From Hylemonella gracilis str. Niagara R (GTDB lineage Bacteria; Pseudomonadota; Gammaproteobacteria; Burkholderiales; Burkholderiaceae_C), in the NCBI RefSeq assembly GCF_000600295.1, contig NZ_JEMG01000001.1:2042746-2096035 (forward strand): DNA of 53,290 bases, given 5' to 3'. Below the pieces are notes generated by a model. The model did no database searches. It worked only from the letters and a program-made list of their open reading frames with translations, and was not told where the DNA came from. The position numbers and the translations under genes were made by a program. Each line of letters starts with the position of its first letter. Position 1 is the first letter of the stretch. Shown piece by piece: positions 26,409 to 36,289 of this stretch.

Positions 26409-26483
26409 GTTTCCCTGCCCATGGTGCGTCCGCCGCGTCCGCGTGGCTCGGCGACGCTTGTGCATCGAACTCAGGAGTTGGTC

Positions 26484-28340
26484 TTGAACATTCCATCGAA
26501 CCCTTACGCGTCCGTGCCGCCCCATGCGCGCCGACGCTTCGTGCAGGGCCTGGCCGCTGGCGGCCTGCTGCTCGGCTTGTCGCCTTACACCGCTTCCTCG
26601 CTGTTGCGCGGGGCCCAGGCCGCCAATGCAGGCCGGGCCGCGCCGGAACTCAGCGGCACGGAATTCCAGCTCGAGGTGGCCGAACTGCCCGTCAACTACA
26701 CCGGAACGCCACGCCTGGGTGTGGCCATCAATGGCTCGATCCCGGCGCCCACGCTGCGCTGGCGCGAGGGCGAGGAGGTGACTATCCGCGTCACCAACCG
26801 CCTGCGAGAGGACACCTCCATTCATTGGCACGGCATCATCCTGCCGTACCAGATGGACGGCGTGCCCGGCATCAGTTTCGCGGGCATACCGCCCGGCGCC
26901 ACATTCACCTACCGCTTCAAGGTGGAGCAGAGCGGCACCTACTGGTACCACTCGCACTCCAACATGCAGGAAGCCGTGGGCATGTACGGGGCCATCATCG
27001 TCGAGCCCCGAGGTGGCGAACGCATTCGCGCCGACCGTGATCATGTCGTTTTGCTGTCGGACTGGACCGACGAGGACTTGATGCAGGTGATGCACAAGCT
27101 CAAGGTGCACAGTGCCTACTACAACCACCACCAGCCCACGGTGGTCGATTTCTTCCGCGATGCATCCAACGAGGGCCTGAAGGCCGCCATGGACAAACGG
27201 CGCATGTGGAACGAGATGCGCATGAGCCCCACCGACCTGGGCGACCTCTCGGCGGCCACGCTGACCTACCTGATGAACGGCAGCACACCGGCGGGCAACT
27301 GGACCGGCCTTTTTCGCCCCGGAGAGCGGGTGCGCCTGCGCTTCATCAATGGCTCGGCCCACACCTTCTACGACGTGCGCATTCCGGGTCTGAAACTCAC
27401 CATCGTGCAGACCGACGGCGTGGACGTGGAACCCGTGACGGTGGATGAGTTCCGTTTTGGACCCGGCGAGACCTATGACGCGATTGTCCAGCCGCGCGAC
27501 GAAGCCTACACCGTGTACGCCCAGTCGATGGAGCGCACGGGCTACGCACGCGGCACGCTGGCGACGCGCGCGGGCCTGCAGGCCCAGGTGCCCGCCCTGG
27601 ACCCGCGCGTGTGGCTGAGCATGTCGGACATGATGGGGGGAATGGACCATGGTTCGATGGACCACGGCGCCGCAGGGCACGGGGCGGTGACGGGCGAAGA
27701 AGGGCATGCAGGCATGGGGCATGGCAATTCGGCCATGCCCGGGATGGATCACGCCGGGCATGATGGCCACGGGGGCCACGCCATGTCGGCCATGGCGAAC
27801 CCATTGGCCCGTCCCAGCGCCTTAGCGCGCCATGCGCGCACCGAATACGGCCCCAGCACCGACATGCGCGTGGATACGGCGCGCACCAACCTCGACGACC
27901 CCGGTGTGGGCCTGCGCGACAACGGCCGGCGCGTGTTGACCCTGGCCGATCTGCGCACCTTGGGCGGACCGCTGGACCCGCGTGGCCCCGAGCGCGAGAT
28001 CGAGCTGCACCTGACCGGTCACATGGAGCGCTACACCTGGTCGCTGGACGGGCTGGCCTTTGGCCAGTCCACGCCCGTGCGCATGAATTTCGGCGAGCGC
28101 CTGCGTGTCATCCTGCACAACGACACCATGATGACCCACCCCATGCACCTGCACGGTCTGTGGAGCGAGCTGGAGGATGCCGAGGGCCGTTTCGTTGCGC
28201 GCAAGCACACCGTACCCGTGCAGCCCGCGCAGCGCGTGAGCTTTCTTGTCACCGCCGATGCGATGGGCCGCTGGGCCTGGCACTGTCACCTGATGCTGCA
28301 CATGCACGCCGGCATGTTCCGCGAAGTCGTGGTGGCGTGA
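26484..28340 (+). CDS. copA: Periplasmic multicopper oxidase CopA
   Basis: A 618-aa protein exported by Tat (ARRRFVQGLAAGGLL near residues 16-30). Cupredoxin copper ligands are visible in IHWHGIILP, YWYHSHSNMQ, HPMHLHGLWSE and HCHLMLHMHAGM. Between domains 2 and 3 lies a Met/His-rich insert (about residues 382-440, repeats of MDHG and GMGHG) that binds extra Cu(I). It oxidises Cu(I) in the periplasm. The start TTG 26484 has AGGAG 6 nt upstream and gives a normal Tat signal; the frame is open to 26421 but that has no site. Confidence 0.95.
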   Translation: MNIPSNPYASVPPHARRRFVQGLAAGGLLLGLSPYTASSLLRGAQAANAGRAAPELSGTEFQLEVAELPVNYTGTPRLGVAINGSIPAPTLRWREGEEVTIRVTNRLREDTSIHWHGIILPYQMDGVPGISFAGIPPGATFTYRFKVEQSGTYWYHSHSNMQEAVGMYGAIIVEPRGGERIRADRDHVVLLSDWTDEDLMQVMHKLKVHSAYYNHHQPTVVDFFRDASNEGLKAAMDKRRMWNEMRMSPTDLGDLSAATLTYLMNGSTPAGNWTGLFRPGERVRLRFINGSAHTFYDVRIPGLKLTIVQTDGVDVEPVTVDEFRFGPGETYDAIVQPRDEAYTVYAQSMERTGYARGTLATRAGLQAQVPALDPRVWLSMSDMMGGMDHGSMDHGAAGHGAVTGEEGHAGMGHGNSAMPGMDHAGHDGHGGHAMSAMANPLARPSALARHARTEYGPSTDMRVDTARTNLDDPGVGLRDNGRRVLTLADLRTLGGPLDPRGPEREIELHLTGHMERYTWSLDGLAFGQSTPVRMNFGERLRVILHNDTMMTHPMHLHGLWSELEDAEGRFVARKHTVPVQPAQRVSFLVTADAMGRWAWHCHLMLHMHAGMFREVVVA

Positions 28341-28354
28341 AGGAGGAATGGACC

Positions 28355-29236
28355 ATGAACCAATTCAGAAGTCTTTCTCCTCTCGCGCCCGCTGCGCTGC
28401 TGCTGGCTCTGCTGGGCAGTCCGCTGGCGATGGCCCAGTCCAGCACGGCGATGCAAGGCATGGACCATGGCGCGATGCAGATGCAGGGTGGTTCCGCGCC
28501 AGCCGATGCGCGTGACCCGCATGCCTACGCGGGCGGAACCACCTTGTCCAGCGGGCCGTATGCGCTCGGGTCCGAACGCAGCCTCTTCATGGGTGACGAG
28601 CACAGCCACGGCCTGTTCCTGGCCGACCGGCTGGAAGCGGTGCGGGACAGTGACAGCGGTACCACCACGGGCGCCTATGAGTTCCTGGCCCGCTGGGGCC
28701 GTGACCACAACCGCCTGGTGCTCAAGGCCGAGGGCGAAGTGGCGGACGGCCAACTCGAAGCCTCCAGCACCGAGGTTTTGTGGAGCCATGCCGTGGCGCC
28801 TTACTGGGATGCGCAACTCGGCCTGCGCCATGACACGGCGGAAGGTGGGCGGTCCCGTAACTGGCTGGCCTTGGGCATCGACGGCCTGGCACCGTACTGG
28901 TTCGAGGTCGGCGTGACGGCCTACCTGGGCGAGGGTGGGCGCACGGCCCTGGGCTTGAGCGTGGAGCAGGATCTGCTGCTCACCCAGCGCTTGGTGCTGC
29001 AACCCCGCCTGGAAGCCCAGGCGCATGGCCGACGCGATGCCGCCAACGGCATCGGCCAGGGGCTCTCCGATGGCACGGTGGGGCTGCGCCTGCGCTATGA
29101 GTTCTCGCGCCAGTTCGCGCCCTACCTCGGCGTCGAATGGGCCGGGCATTTCGGCGAGACGGCCGACCTGCGGCGCGCGGCGGACGAGCCCGTGCGCGAG
29201 ACGCGCGCCGTGGCCGGTCTGCGCTTCTGGTTCTGA
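28355..29236 (+). CDS. copB: Outer-membrane copper resistance protein CopB
   Basis: A 293-aa protein with a signal peptide (to about AMAQS, residue 29), a short Met/His segment (MDHGAMQMQGG) and then a conserved beta-barrel domain (from about MGDEHSHGLFL) ending in Phe (LRFWF), the outer-membrane insertion signal. AGGAGG lies about 9 nt before ATG 28355. It follows copA by 14 nt. CopB proteins are thought to bind or sequester copper at the outer membrane. Confidence 0.94.
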   Translation: MNQFRSLSPLAPAALLLALLGSPLAMAQSSTAMQGMDHGAMQMQGGSAPADARDPHAYAGGTTLSSGPYALGSERSLFMGDEHSHGLFLADRLEAVRDSDSGTTTGAYEFLARWGRDHNRLVLKAEGEVADGQLEASSTEVLWSHAVAPYWDAQLGLRHDTAEGGRSRNWLALGIDGLAPYWFEVGVTAYLGEGGRTALGLSVEQDLLLTQRLVLQPRLEAQAHGRRDAANGIGQGLSDGTVGLRLRYEFSRQFAPYLGVEWAGHFGETADLRRAADEPVRETRAVAGLRFWF

Positions 29237-29280
29237 CTTTGATTCATCACACACACAGACATACCTGAAAGGCAATTCCC

Positions 29281-29814
29281 ATGAACACGATCAACCTGAA
29301 AATCGCCCTGGCCATGACGCTTGCCATGCCCACCCTGCTGTTAGCGGCGGGCAACCATGAAGGCGGTCACGGCAAGCCCGGCACGCATGGCGGTCACGAC
29401 ATGGCCGGCATGCACCACGGTGGCATGGCGGCGCACGCCTCGGCAGCTGGTCGCCCGGGCGATCCGGCCCGGGTCACCCGCACGGTTCCAATCCAGATGG
29501 GTGACACCATGCGCTTCACGCCAGCGGCCATCACGGTCAAGGCCGGAGAGACCGTCCGCTTCTTCGTCGTCAACCAGGGCCAGTTGGTGCACGAGATGGT
29601 GATCGGCACCCAGGCGGAACTGGACGAGCACGCCGAAATGATGAAAAAGATGCCAGGCATGCAGCATGAGGAGCCCAACCAGATCAACCTGAAGGCGGGT
29701 CAGCGCGGTGGCATCGTCTGGACCTTCGACCGTCCCGGCAGCTTCGCCTTTGCCTGCCTCGTGCCTGGCCACAAGGAGGCCGGCATGGTGGGCACGATCA
29801 CCGTCCAGCCTTGA
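29281..29814 (+). CDS. copI: Cupredoxin with His/Met-rich N-terminus (CopI-like)
   Basis: A 177-aa exported protein. Signal to about residue 22, then a His/Gly/Met-rich stretch (25-50, GGHDMAGMHHGG), then a cupredoxin domain with type 1 copper ligands His104, Cys159, His164 and Met169 (FACLVPGHKEAGM). This layout matches CopI, a periplasmic cupredoxin for copper tolerance described in Rubrivivax; the symbol is by layout and context. It lies 44 nt after copB. Confidence 0.82.
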   Translation: MNTINLKIALAMTLAMPTLLLAAGNHEGGHGKPGTHGGHDMAGMHHGGMAAHASAAGRPGDPARVTRTVPIQMGDTMRFTPAAITVKAGETVRFFVVNQGQLVHEMVIGTQAELDEHAEMMKKMPGMQHEEPNQINLKAGQRGGIVWTFDRPGSFAFACLVPGHKEAGMVGTITVQP

Positions 29815-29832
29815 AGCGGGAAGGGGAAGATC

Positions 29833-30309
29833 ATGCAACGACGCACATGCCTGCTGGCCGGCATTTCAGCGCTGGGCGGACTGTCGCTTGGCCGGGCCGC
29901 GGCCCAACCTGTCCAAGGCCGCACGGCGATCGAGGTCTGGAAAACCTCCAACTGCGGCTGCTGCAAGGACTGGCTGCGTCACCTTGAGGCCGAAGGCTTC
30001 GTGGTGACGGCTCATGATGTCCGCGAGACGGTGAAGAACGACTACCGCCGCCGCATGGGGCTGGCCGACAAATTTGGCTCCTGCCACACCGGCCTGGTGC
30101 AGGGTTACGTCATCGAGGGCCATGTGCCGGCACGCGACATCCGTCGTCTGCTCCAGGCCCGGCCCGTGGCCCTGGGCCTGGCCGCGCCCGGCATGCCGAT
30201 GGGGTCGCCGGGCATGGATGGACCGGAGTATGGCGGGCGCAGAGACGCCTACGATGTGCTGCTGGTTCAGCGCAATGGCACGTCGACCGTGTTCCAGTCC
30301 TACCGGTGA
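29833..30309 (+). CDS. copG: DUF411 (CopG-type) periplasmic copper protein
   Basis: A 158-aa exported protein; signal to about AAAQP (residue 26). The thioredoxin-like domain has the [13 protein letters not shown] motif and [19 protein letters not shown], both hallmarks of DUF411/CopG, which binds copper with its Cys cluster and may interconvert its redox state. A Met/Gly tail ([14 protein letters not shown]) is near the end. It precedes the ATPase gene by 5 nt. Confidence 0.9.
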   Translation: MQRRTCLLAGISALGGLSLGRAAAQPVQGRTAIEVWKTSNCGCCKDWLRHLEAEGFVVTAHDVRETVKNDYRRRMGLADKFGSCHTGLVQGYVIEGHVPARDIRRLLQARPVALGLAAPGMPMGSPGMDGPEYGGRRDAYDVLLVQRNGTSTVFQSYR

Positions 30310-30314
30310 GATCC

Positions 30315-32570
30315 ATGTCCCCATCCGATCACGAACATCACCACGAACGTTCTGGCCATGCCGCCCACGCGGGGCATGCGCATCCTCCCGCGCATGCCCC
30401 GCTTGTACGACCCACCGCAGCCCCGGACCCCGTCCGGGCGGCCGGGCTCGGGGACTACACCTGTCCCATGCACCCGCAGGTGCGTCAGCCGGGGCCGGGC
30501 AACTGCCCGATCTGTGGCATGGCGCTGGAGCCGGTGCTGGCGAGCGATCAAGGCGCCGAAAGTCCGGAACTGCGCGACATGACGCGGCGCTTCTGGATCG
30601 GACTGGCCCTCACGCTGCCGGTGTTCGTGCTCGAGATGGGGGCCCACCTCTTCAACATCCACCATTGGGTCGCTCCGTGGTTGTCGAACTGGGTGCAGCT
30701 CCTGCTGGCCACGCCGGTCGTGCTCTGGGCCGGCTGGCCCTTCTTCGCGCGGGCGGCGGCTTCGGTCCGCCACCGCAGTCTCAACATGTACACGCTGATC
30801 GCGCTGGGCACAGGCGCTGCCTGGCTCTACAGCATCGTGGCCACGCTGGCTCCGGGGCTGTTTCCGCCTGCCCTGCGCGGCCCGGAGGGTTCGGTGGCCG
30901 TCTATTTCGAGGCGGCGGCCGTCATCACCGTGCTGGTGCTGCTGGGCCAGGTGCTGGAACTGAGGGCGCGCGAAAAGACCTCCGGCGCCATCCAGGCGCT
31001 GTTGAGCCTGGCCCCGAAGACGGCGATGAAAGTGCGTTCCGACGGCAGTGACGGCTCTGACGCGAGCGTGCCCGTGGACACCATCCAGGTCGGTGACCTG
31101 CTGCGCGTGCGTCCGGGCGAGAAAGTGCCCGTGGACGGTGAACTCGTCCAAGGCCAGGGCAATGTCGACGAATCCATGGTGACGGGCGAACCTCTGCCGG
31201 TGGCCAAGGCTGCCGGCTCCAAGGTGACGGCGGGCACGCTCAACCAGACCGGCGGTTTCGTGCTGCGGGCGGAGAAGGTCGGGGCGGACACCCTGCTGGC
31301 GCAGATCGTCCACATGGTCGCCGCGGCGCAGCGCAGCCGAGCGCCCATCCAGCGCATGGCGGACCAGGTGTCGGGCTGGTTCGTGCCGGTGGTGATCGCG
31401 ATCACGGCGCTGACCTTCGCGGCCTGGATGCTGTGGGGGCCGGAGCCCGCGTTCAGCCACGCCCTCATCAACGCGGTGGCGGTGCTGATCATCGCCTGTC
31501 CCTGCGCGCTGGGCCTGGCCACGCCCATGTCCATCATGGTCGGCGTGGGACGCGGCGCTCAGCAAGGTGTGCTGATCCGCGACGCCGAGGCGCTGGAGCG
31601 CATGGAAAAGGTGGACACCCTGGTGGTCGACAAAACCGGCACGCTCACGGCAGGGCGGCCCGAGATCGTGCACGTCGAGGTCGTGCCAGGTTTCACGGCG
31701 CGGGAGGTCCTGCAGAAGCTCGCCAGCGTGGAGCGCGCGAGCGAGCATCCGCTGGCTCTGGCCATCGTGGCGGGCGCGCAGGCACGCCAGTTGCCCTTGC
31801 TGCCCGTCACGGATTTCGATTCGCCGCTGGGCAAGGGCGTGGTGGGCATGGTGGAGGGCGAGCGCGTCGTCTCGGGCAGCGCCCGGTTCCTGGCTGAACA
31901 GGGGCTGGACGTGGCCGGCCTGGCGGCGTTGGCGCAGACGCAGCGCGAGCAGGCGGCCACCGTCATCTACGTGGGCGTCGCGGGTCGGCTCGCCGGTTTC
32001 GTTGCGGTGGCGGACCCGATCAAAGCCACGACGCCGCAGGCCTTGCAGGCACTCCAGGCCGCGGGTCTGCGCGTCGTGATGCTGACCGGAGACAACAGGA
32101 CCACGGCCGAGGCGGTGGGGCGCCAGCTCGGCATCGCGGAGGTGATCGCCGATGTGTTTCCCGAGGACAAGGCCGCGGTGGTGCGAGACTTGAAATCACA
32201 GGGGCGGGTGGTGGCGATGGCCGGCGATGGGGTCAACGACGCGCCGGCCCTGGCCGCCGCCGACATCGGCCTGGCCATGGCCACGGGCTCCGACGTGGCC
32301 ATGGAAAGCGCGGGCGTCACCCTGCTGCACGGGGATCTGATGGGCATCGTGCGTGCGAGGGCCTTGTCGCGCGCGACCATGCGCAACATCCGGCAGAACC
32401 TGGTGTTGAGTTTCGCCTACAACGTGGCCGGCATCCCGCTGGCGGCGGGTGTGCTGTACCCGGCCTTCGGCCTGCTGCTTTCGCCGGTGGTCGCTGCGGC
32501 GGCCATGGCCTTGTCCTCGGTGAGCGTCATTGCCAATGCCTTGCGCTTGCGCGCGACCAGGATCGAATGA
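30315..32570 (+). CDS. copF: Copper-translocating P1B-type ATPase
   Basis: A 751-aa pump. The N-terminus is His-rich ([14 protein letters not shown]) and then carries a heavy-metal-binding domain at about residues 48-73 ([15 protein letters not shown]) instead of an HMA domain. The transport motif is Cys395-Pro-Cys397 ([11 protein letters not shown]), the phosphorylated Asp is 439 (DKTGT), and SEHPLA and [10 protein letters not shown] are present, so this is a Cu(I)/Ag(I) class P1B pump. ATG 30315 begins [10 protein letters not shown]. It completes the cop set by moving cytosolic copper to the periplasm, where CopA and the bufferin act. The symbol copF is by analogy with Cupriavidus. Confidence 0.92.
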   Translation: MSPSDHEHHHERSGHAAHAGHAHPPAHAPLVRPTAAPDPVRAAGLGDYTCPMHPQVRQPGPGNCPICGMALEPVLASDQGAESPELRDMTRRFWIGLALTLPVFVLEMGAHLFNIHHWVAPWLSNWVQLLLATPVVLWAGWPFFARAAASVRHRSLNMYTLIALGTGAAWLYSIVATLAPGLFPPALRGPEGSVAVYFEAAAVITVLVLLGQVLELRAREKTSGAIQALLSLAPKTAMKVRSDGSDGSDASVPVDTIQVGDLLRVRPGEKVPVDGELVQGQGNVDESMVTGEPLPVAKAAGSKVTAGTLNQTGGFVLRAEKVGADTLLAQIVHMVAAAQRSRAPIQRMADQVSGWFVPVVIAITALTFAAWMLWGPEPAFSHALINAVAVLIIACPCALGLATPMSIMVGVGRGAQQGVLIRDAEALERMEKVDTLVVDKTGTLTAGRPEIVHVEVVPGFTAREVLQKLASVERASEHPLALAIVAGAQARQLPLLPVTDFDSPLGKGVVGMVEGERVVSGSARFLAEQGLDVAGLAALAQTQREQAATVIYVGVAGRLAGFVAVADPIKATTPQALQALQAAGLRVVMLTGDNRTTAEAVGRQLGIAEVIADVFPEDKAAVVRDLKSQGRVVAMAGDGVNDAPALAAADIGLAMATGSDVAMESAGVTLLHGDLMGIVRARALSRATMRNIRQNLVLSFAYNVAGIPLAAGVLYPAFGLLLSPVVAAAAMALSSVSVIANALRLRATRIE

Positions 32571-32673
32571 CCGTGGTGCGCGACGGGGACCTAGGGTATT
32601 CCTTGGGTTTCGGTGTTTTGTCCCTGCAGTGACAAGCCGCCTGTCCGCCTGCGCCCTACAATCGACGACTATC

Positions 32674-32685
32674 GAACGGTCGTTC
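32674..32685. promoter_or_regulatory. Candidate TetR-family operator before the beta-oxidation genes
   Basis: GAACG-GT-CGTTC is a perfect inverted repeat with a 2-nt centre, 29 nt upstream of the fadB-like start and just downstream of a possible -10 box (TACAAT 32657-32662). This size and spacing fit TetR-family repressors of beta-oxidation genes. The regulator gene is not in the window. Confidence 0.55.
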
Positions 32686-32714
32686 TATTTTCGATTTGAC
32701 AGAGGAAGGCAAGC

Positions 32715-34820
32715 ATGAGTGCTGACTACGAAGTGCGCGGCGACGTGGCCGTCATCACCCTCAACAACCCGCCCGTCAACGGCCTGGGGCATGCGACCCG
32801 CAAGGGCGTGACCGATGGCCTGGAGCGGGCCAACGCGGACCCCAAGGTCAAGGCCATCGTGATCACCGGCGCGGGCCGCGCCTTCTCGGGTGGCGCGGAC
32901 ATCCGCGAGTTCGGCACGCCCAAGGCCATGCAGGAGCCCAATCTGCTGAGCGTGATCGCCACGGCCGAGAACTCGGCCAAGCCCGTGGTAGCCGCCGTGC
33001 ACACCATCGCCATGGGCGGCGGGCTGGAGCTGCCCCTGGGCTGCCACTACCGCATCGTCGCGCCAGGCACCAAGGTGGCCCTGCCCGAAGTCAAGCTGGG
33101 TTTGATCCCGGGCGCTGGCGGTACGCAACGCCTGCCGCGCGCCCTGGGCGTGGAGCCCGCGCTGAACCTGATGGTCAGTGGCGAGCCGGTGCCCGCCGAG
33201 ATGCTGGCCCAGGTGCCTGGCCAGAAGCTGTTCGACAAGATCGCTCAGTCCGCCGATACCTTGATGGACGAAGCCATCGCTCTGGCGCGTGAGAAAGCCG
33301 ACGTCCGCCCGCTGCCCAAGCTGCGCGACCTGCCCGCCAAACATCCCCTGGGCGACGCCTACTTCCAGTTCGCGCGCAACACCGTGGGCGCGATGGCCAA
33401 GAACTTCCCCGCGCCGCTCAAGTGCGTGGACGCGGTGGAAGCCGCCACCAAGAAGAAGTTCGATGACGGCATTGCCTACGAGCGCGAGCATTTCATCAAC
33501 CTGATGTGGACGCCCGAGTGCCGGGCGCTGCGCCATGTGTTCGCGGCCGAGCGTGCCGCCAGCAAGATCGCCGACGTGCCGGACGACACGCCCAAGCGCG
33601 AGATCAAGTCCGTGGCCGTCATCGGCGCGGGCACCATGGGTGGCGGCATCACCATGAACTTCCTGAACGCAGGTATTCCGGTCAAGGTCCTGGAGACCAA
33701 GCAGGAGGCGCTGGACCGTGGCATCGCCACCATCCGCAAGAACTACGAAGCCCAAGTGGGCAAGGGCAAGCTCAAGCAGGACAAGTACGAGCAACGCATG
33801 GCCCTGCTGAGCACCACGCTGAGCTATGACGACATCAAGAATGCGGACCTGGTCATCGAGGCCGTGTTCGAGGAAATGGGCGTCAAGGAAGCGGTGTTCA
33901 AGAAGCTGGACGCGGTGATGAAGCCCGGGGCCATCCTGGCCTCCAACACCTCGACGCTGGACCTCAACAAGATCGCGTCTTTCACGAAGCGTCCGCAGGA
34001 CGTGGTCGGCCTGCACTTCTTCAGCCCGGCCAATGTGATGAAGCTGCTGGAAGTGGTGCGCGGCGCCAAGACCGGCAAGGACGTGCTGGCCACCGTGATG
34101 GCGCTGGCCAAGACGATCAAGAAGACGGCCGTGGTCTCGGGCGTGACGGACGGCTTCATCGGCAACCGCATGATCGAGCAGTACAGCCGCCAGGCCGGCT
34201 TCCTGCTGGAGGAGGGCGCGACGCCCGAGCAGGTCGACAAGGCCATCGAGAAGTTCGGCTTCGCCATGGGCCCGTTCCGCATGGGCGACCTGGCGGGCAA
34301 CGACATCGGCTGGGCCATCCGCAAGCGCCGCTACGTCGAGAAACCGGGCATGAAGTACAGCAAGACGGCCGACAAGCTCTGTGAGCTGGGCCGCTTTGGG
34401 CAGAAGACCGGCGCGGGCTGGTACGACTACAAGCCCGGCAAGCGCGACGCCATCCCCAGCGAACTGGTCAACAAGATGATCGAGGACCATCGCAAGGAAC
34501 TAGGCATCACGCCGCGCAAGATCTCCGAGCAGGAGATCGTCGAACGCCTGGTGTACTCGCTGGTGAACGAGGCCACGCGCATCCTCGAGGAGGGTATCGC
34601 GTCCAAGGCCAGCGACATCGACATGGTCTACCTCACGGGCTACGGCTTCCCGCTCTGGCGCGGCGGCCCCATGCAGTACGCCGACACCGTGGGCCTGTTC
34701 AACGTGGCCGAGAGCATGAAGCGCTACGCCCGCAATCCGCTGGACGACGCCCAGTTCTGGCAGCCCGCGCCCTTGCTGCAGAAGCTGGTGGCCGAAGGCA
34801 AGACCTTCAACAACGTCTGA
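32715..34820 (+). CDS. Bifunctional enoyl-CoA hydratase/3-hydroxyacyl-CoA dehydrogenase (FadB/FadJ-like)
   Basis: A 701-aa fusion. The N-terminal crotonase domain (about 1-190) has the oxyanion blocks [11 protein letters not shown] and [12 protein letters not shown], and Glu residues in [17 protein letters not shown]. The NAD-binding domain has [11 protein letters not shown] at about 300, and [15 protein letters not shown] and the C-terminal dimer domain follow. It hydrates trans-2-enoyl-CoA and oxidises the 3-hydroxyacyl-CoA. AGAGGAAGG precedes the start. It is followed 44 nt later by the thiolase, and the pair forms a beta-oxidation core. Confidence 0.95.
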   Translation: MSADYEVRGDVAVITLNNPPVNGLGHATRKGVTDGLERANADPKVKAIVITGAGRAFSGGADIREFGTPKAMQEPNLLSVIATAENSAKPVVAAVHTIAMGGGLELPLGCHYRIVAPGTKVALPEVKLGLIPGAGGTQRLPRALGVEPALNLMVSGEPVPAEMLAQVPGQKLFDKIAQSADTLMDEAIALAREKADVRPLPKLRDLPAKHPLGDAYFQFARNTVGAMAKNFPAPLKCVDAVEAATKKKFDDGIAYEREHFINLMWTPECRALRHVFAAERAASKIADVPDDTPKREIKSVAVIGAGTMGGGITMNFLNAGIPVKVLETKQEALDRGIATIRKNYEAQVGKGKLKQDKYEQRMALLSTTLSYDDIKNADLVIEAVFEEMGVKEAVFKKLDAVMKPGAILASNTSTLDLNKIASFTKRPQDVVGLHFFSPANVMKLLEVVRGAKTGKDVLATVMALAKTIKKTAVVSGVTDGFIGNRMIEQYSRQAGFLLEEGATPEQVDKAIEKFGFAMGPFRMGDLAGNDIGWAIRKRRYVEKPGMKYSKTADKLCELGRFGQKTGAGWYDYKPGKRDAIPSELVNKMIEDHRKELGITPRKISEQEIVERLVYSLVNEATRILEEGIASKASDIDMVYLTGYGFPLWRGGPMQYADTVGLFNVAESMKRYARNPLDDAQFWQPAPLLQKLVAEGKTFNNV

Positions 34821-34864
34821 GGCCGGCGAGTCCGGATGAGCAAGTACACCCTGAGGAAGATGTT

Positions 34865-36040
34865 ATGAGCAAGGCTGTCATCGTTTCCACCGCCCGCACC
34901 CCGCTCGCCAAGAGCTGGCGCGGTTCCTTCAACATGACCCACGGTGCGACCCTGGGCGGACACGCAGTCCAGCACGCCATCGCGCGCGCCGGCATCGAGG
35001 GCGCCGAGGTCGAGGACGTGCTGATGGGTTGCGCCACGCCCGAGGGCGCGACCGGCTCCAACATCGCGCGCCAGATCGCCCTGGCTGCAGGCCTGCCCGT
35101 TTCGGTGTCGGGTGTTACGGTTAACCGCTTCTGCTCCAGCGGCCTGCAGACCATCGCCATGGCCGCGCAGCGCATCATCGCGGGCGAGGGTGATGTGTAC
35201 GTCGCGGGCGGCGTGGAAAGCATTTCCTGCGTGCAGAACGAGGCCAACGTCCACATGCTGCACGATCCGGTTCTGAAAGCCAAGAAGCCCGAGATCTACT
35301 GGAACATGCTGCAGACGGCCGAGCAGGTGGCCAAGCGGTACAACATCGGCCGCGACGCCATGGACGAGTACGGCGCCGCCAGTCAGCAAAAGGCCGAAGC
35401 CGCGCTGGCGGCCGGCAAGTTCAGCGACGAAATCGTGCCCATCACGGTCACGGCCGGCGTGGCCGACAAGACGCTGGGCATGATCAGCAAGCAGGTCACC
35501 GTGAGCCAGGACGAAGGCATCCGTCCCGGCACCACCAAAGACGGCATCAGCGGCATCAAGCCCGCCATACCCGGCGGTGTGATCGCGGCTGGCAATGCCA
35601 GCCAGTTTTCAGACGGCGCGGGCGCCTGCGTGCTCGTCCATGAGGACTATGCCAGCCGCAAGGGCCTAAAACCGTTGGGCCGCTTCCTTGGCTTCGCGGT
35701 CGCGGGCTGCGAGCCGGACGAAATGGGCATCGGCCCCGTATTCGCCGTGCCCAAGGTGCTCAAGCGCCTGGGCCTCAAGGTGAGCGACATCGATCTCTGG
35801 GAATTGAACGAAGCCTTTGCCGTGCAGGTGATCTACTGCCGCGACAAGCTGGGCATTCCGGCGGATCGCCTGAACGTCAACGGCGGCGCCATTGCGGTGG
35901 GGCATCCCTACGGCGTCTCTGGCCAGCGCCTGACCGGCCACGCGCTGATCGAAGGCAAGCGCCGAGGCGCGAAGAAGGTGCTGGTGACCATGTGCATAGG
36001 GGGTGGCATGGGTGCGGCTGGGGTGTTTGAAGTCCTCTGA
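34865..36040 (+). CDS. fadA: Acetyl-CoA acyltransferase (thiolase)
   Basis: A 391-aa thiolase. The acyl-carrying nucleophile is Cys90 ([10 protein letters not shown]); His347 ([12 protein letters not shown]) and Cys377 (CIGGGMG) complete the active site. It cleaves 3-ketoacyl-CoA to acetyl-CoA in the last beta-oxidation step. It is paired with the upstream FadB-like gene; fadA is used by context. Confidence 0.94.
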   Translation: MSKAVIVSTARTPLAKSWRGSFNMTHGATLGGHAVQHAIARAGIEGAEVEDVLMGCATPEGATGSNIARQIALAAGLPVSVSGVTVNRFCSSGLQTIAMAAQRIIAGEGDVYVAGGVESISCVQNEANVHMLHDPVLKAKKPEIYWNMLQTAEQVAKRYNIGRDAMDEYGAASQQKAEAALAAGKFSDEIVPITVTAGVADKTLGMISKQVTVSQDEGIRPGTTKDGISGIKPAIPGGVIAAGNASQFSDGAGACVLVHEDYASRKGLKPLGRFLGFAVAGCEPDEMGIGPVFAVPKVLKRLGLKVSDIDLWELNEAFAVQVIYCRDKLGIPADRLNVNGGAIAVGHPYGVSGQRLTGHALIEGKRRGAKKVLVTMCIGGGMGAAGVFEVL

Positions 36041-36100
36041 CTTTTGAGGTTGACGAGGGCATGGGCATGCAGAGGTATTGCGTGCCGATCTGCTGGTGGA

Positions 36101-36200
36101 GCCCGAGGAGGCGGGGCGAAGTCGGAGCGAAGTAAAGGAGGAGAAGCGGCGCAGCCGCTTCGGGGGACATGAGCGCAGGCTTTGCCCCGCCTCCTCGGGC
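36101..36200. repeat. Large inverted-repeat element with inner hairpin
   Basis: The outer arms GCCCGAGGAGGCGGGGC (36101-36117) and its exact complement (36184-36200) are a perfect 17-bp inverted repeat. Inside is an 8-bp perfect hairpin, GAAGCGGC-GCA-GCCGCTTC (36143-36161). The rest of the 249-nt fadA-acyl-CoA dehydrogenase gap has no visible gene. It could act as a terminator for fadA or be a palindromic mobile element; architecture resembles the three-copy family, but the core differs. Confidence 0.8.
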
Positions 36201-36289
36201 GATGAGATGGCTCGGACTTAAAGCAGTCGTGACTTGGCACCTGGCTTCACCGGCGATGCAGTAACACCCCGCATGACAACGAGAGAGAC

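Noticed and set aside
32685-34490. 601-aa minus-strand frame
   Set aside because: Antisense of the FadB-like gene; composition is that of a shadow frame.
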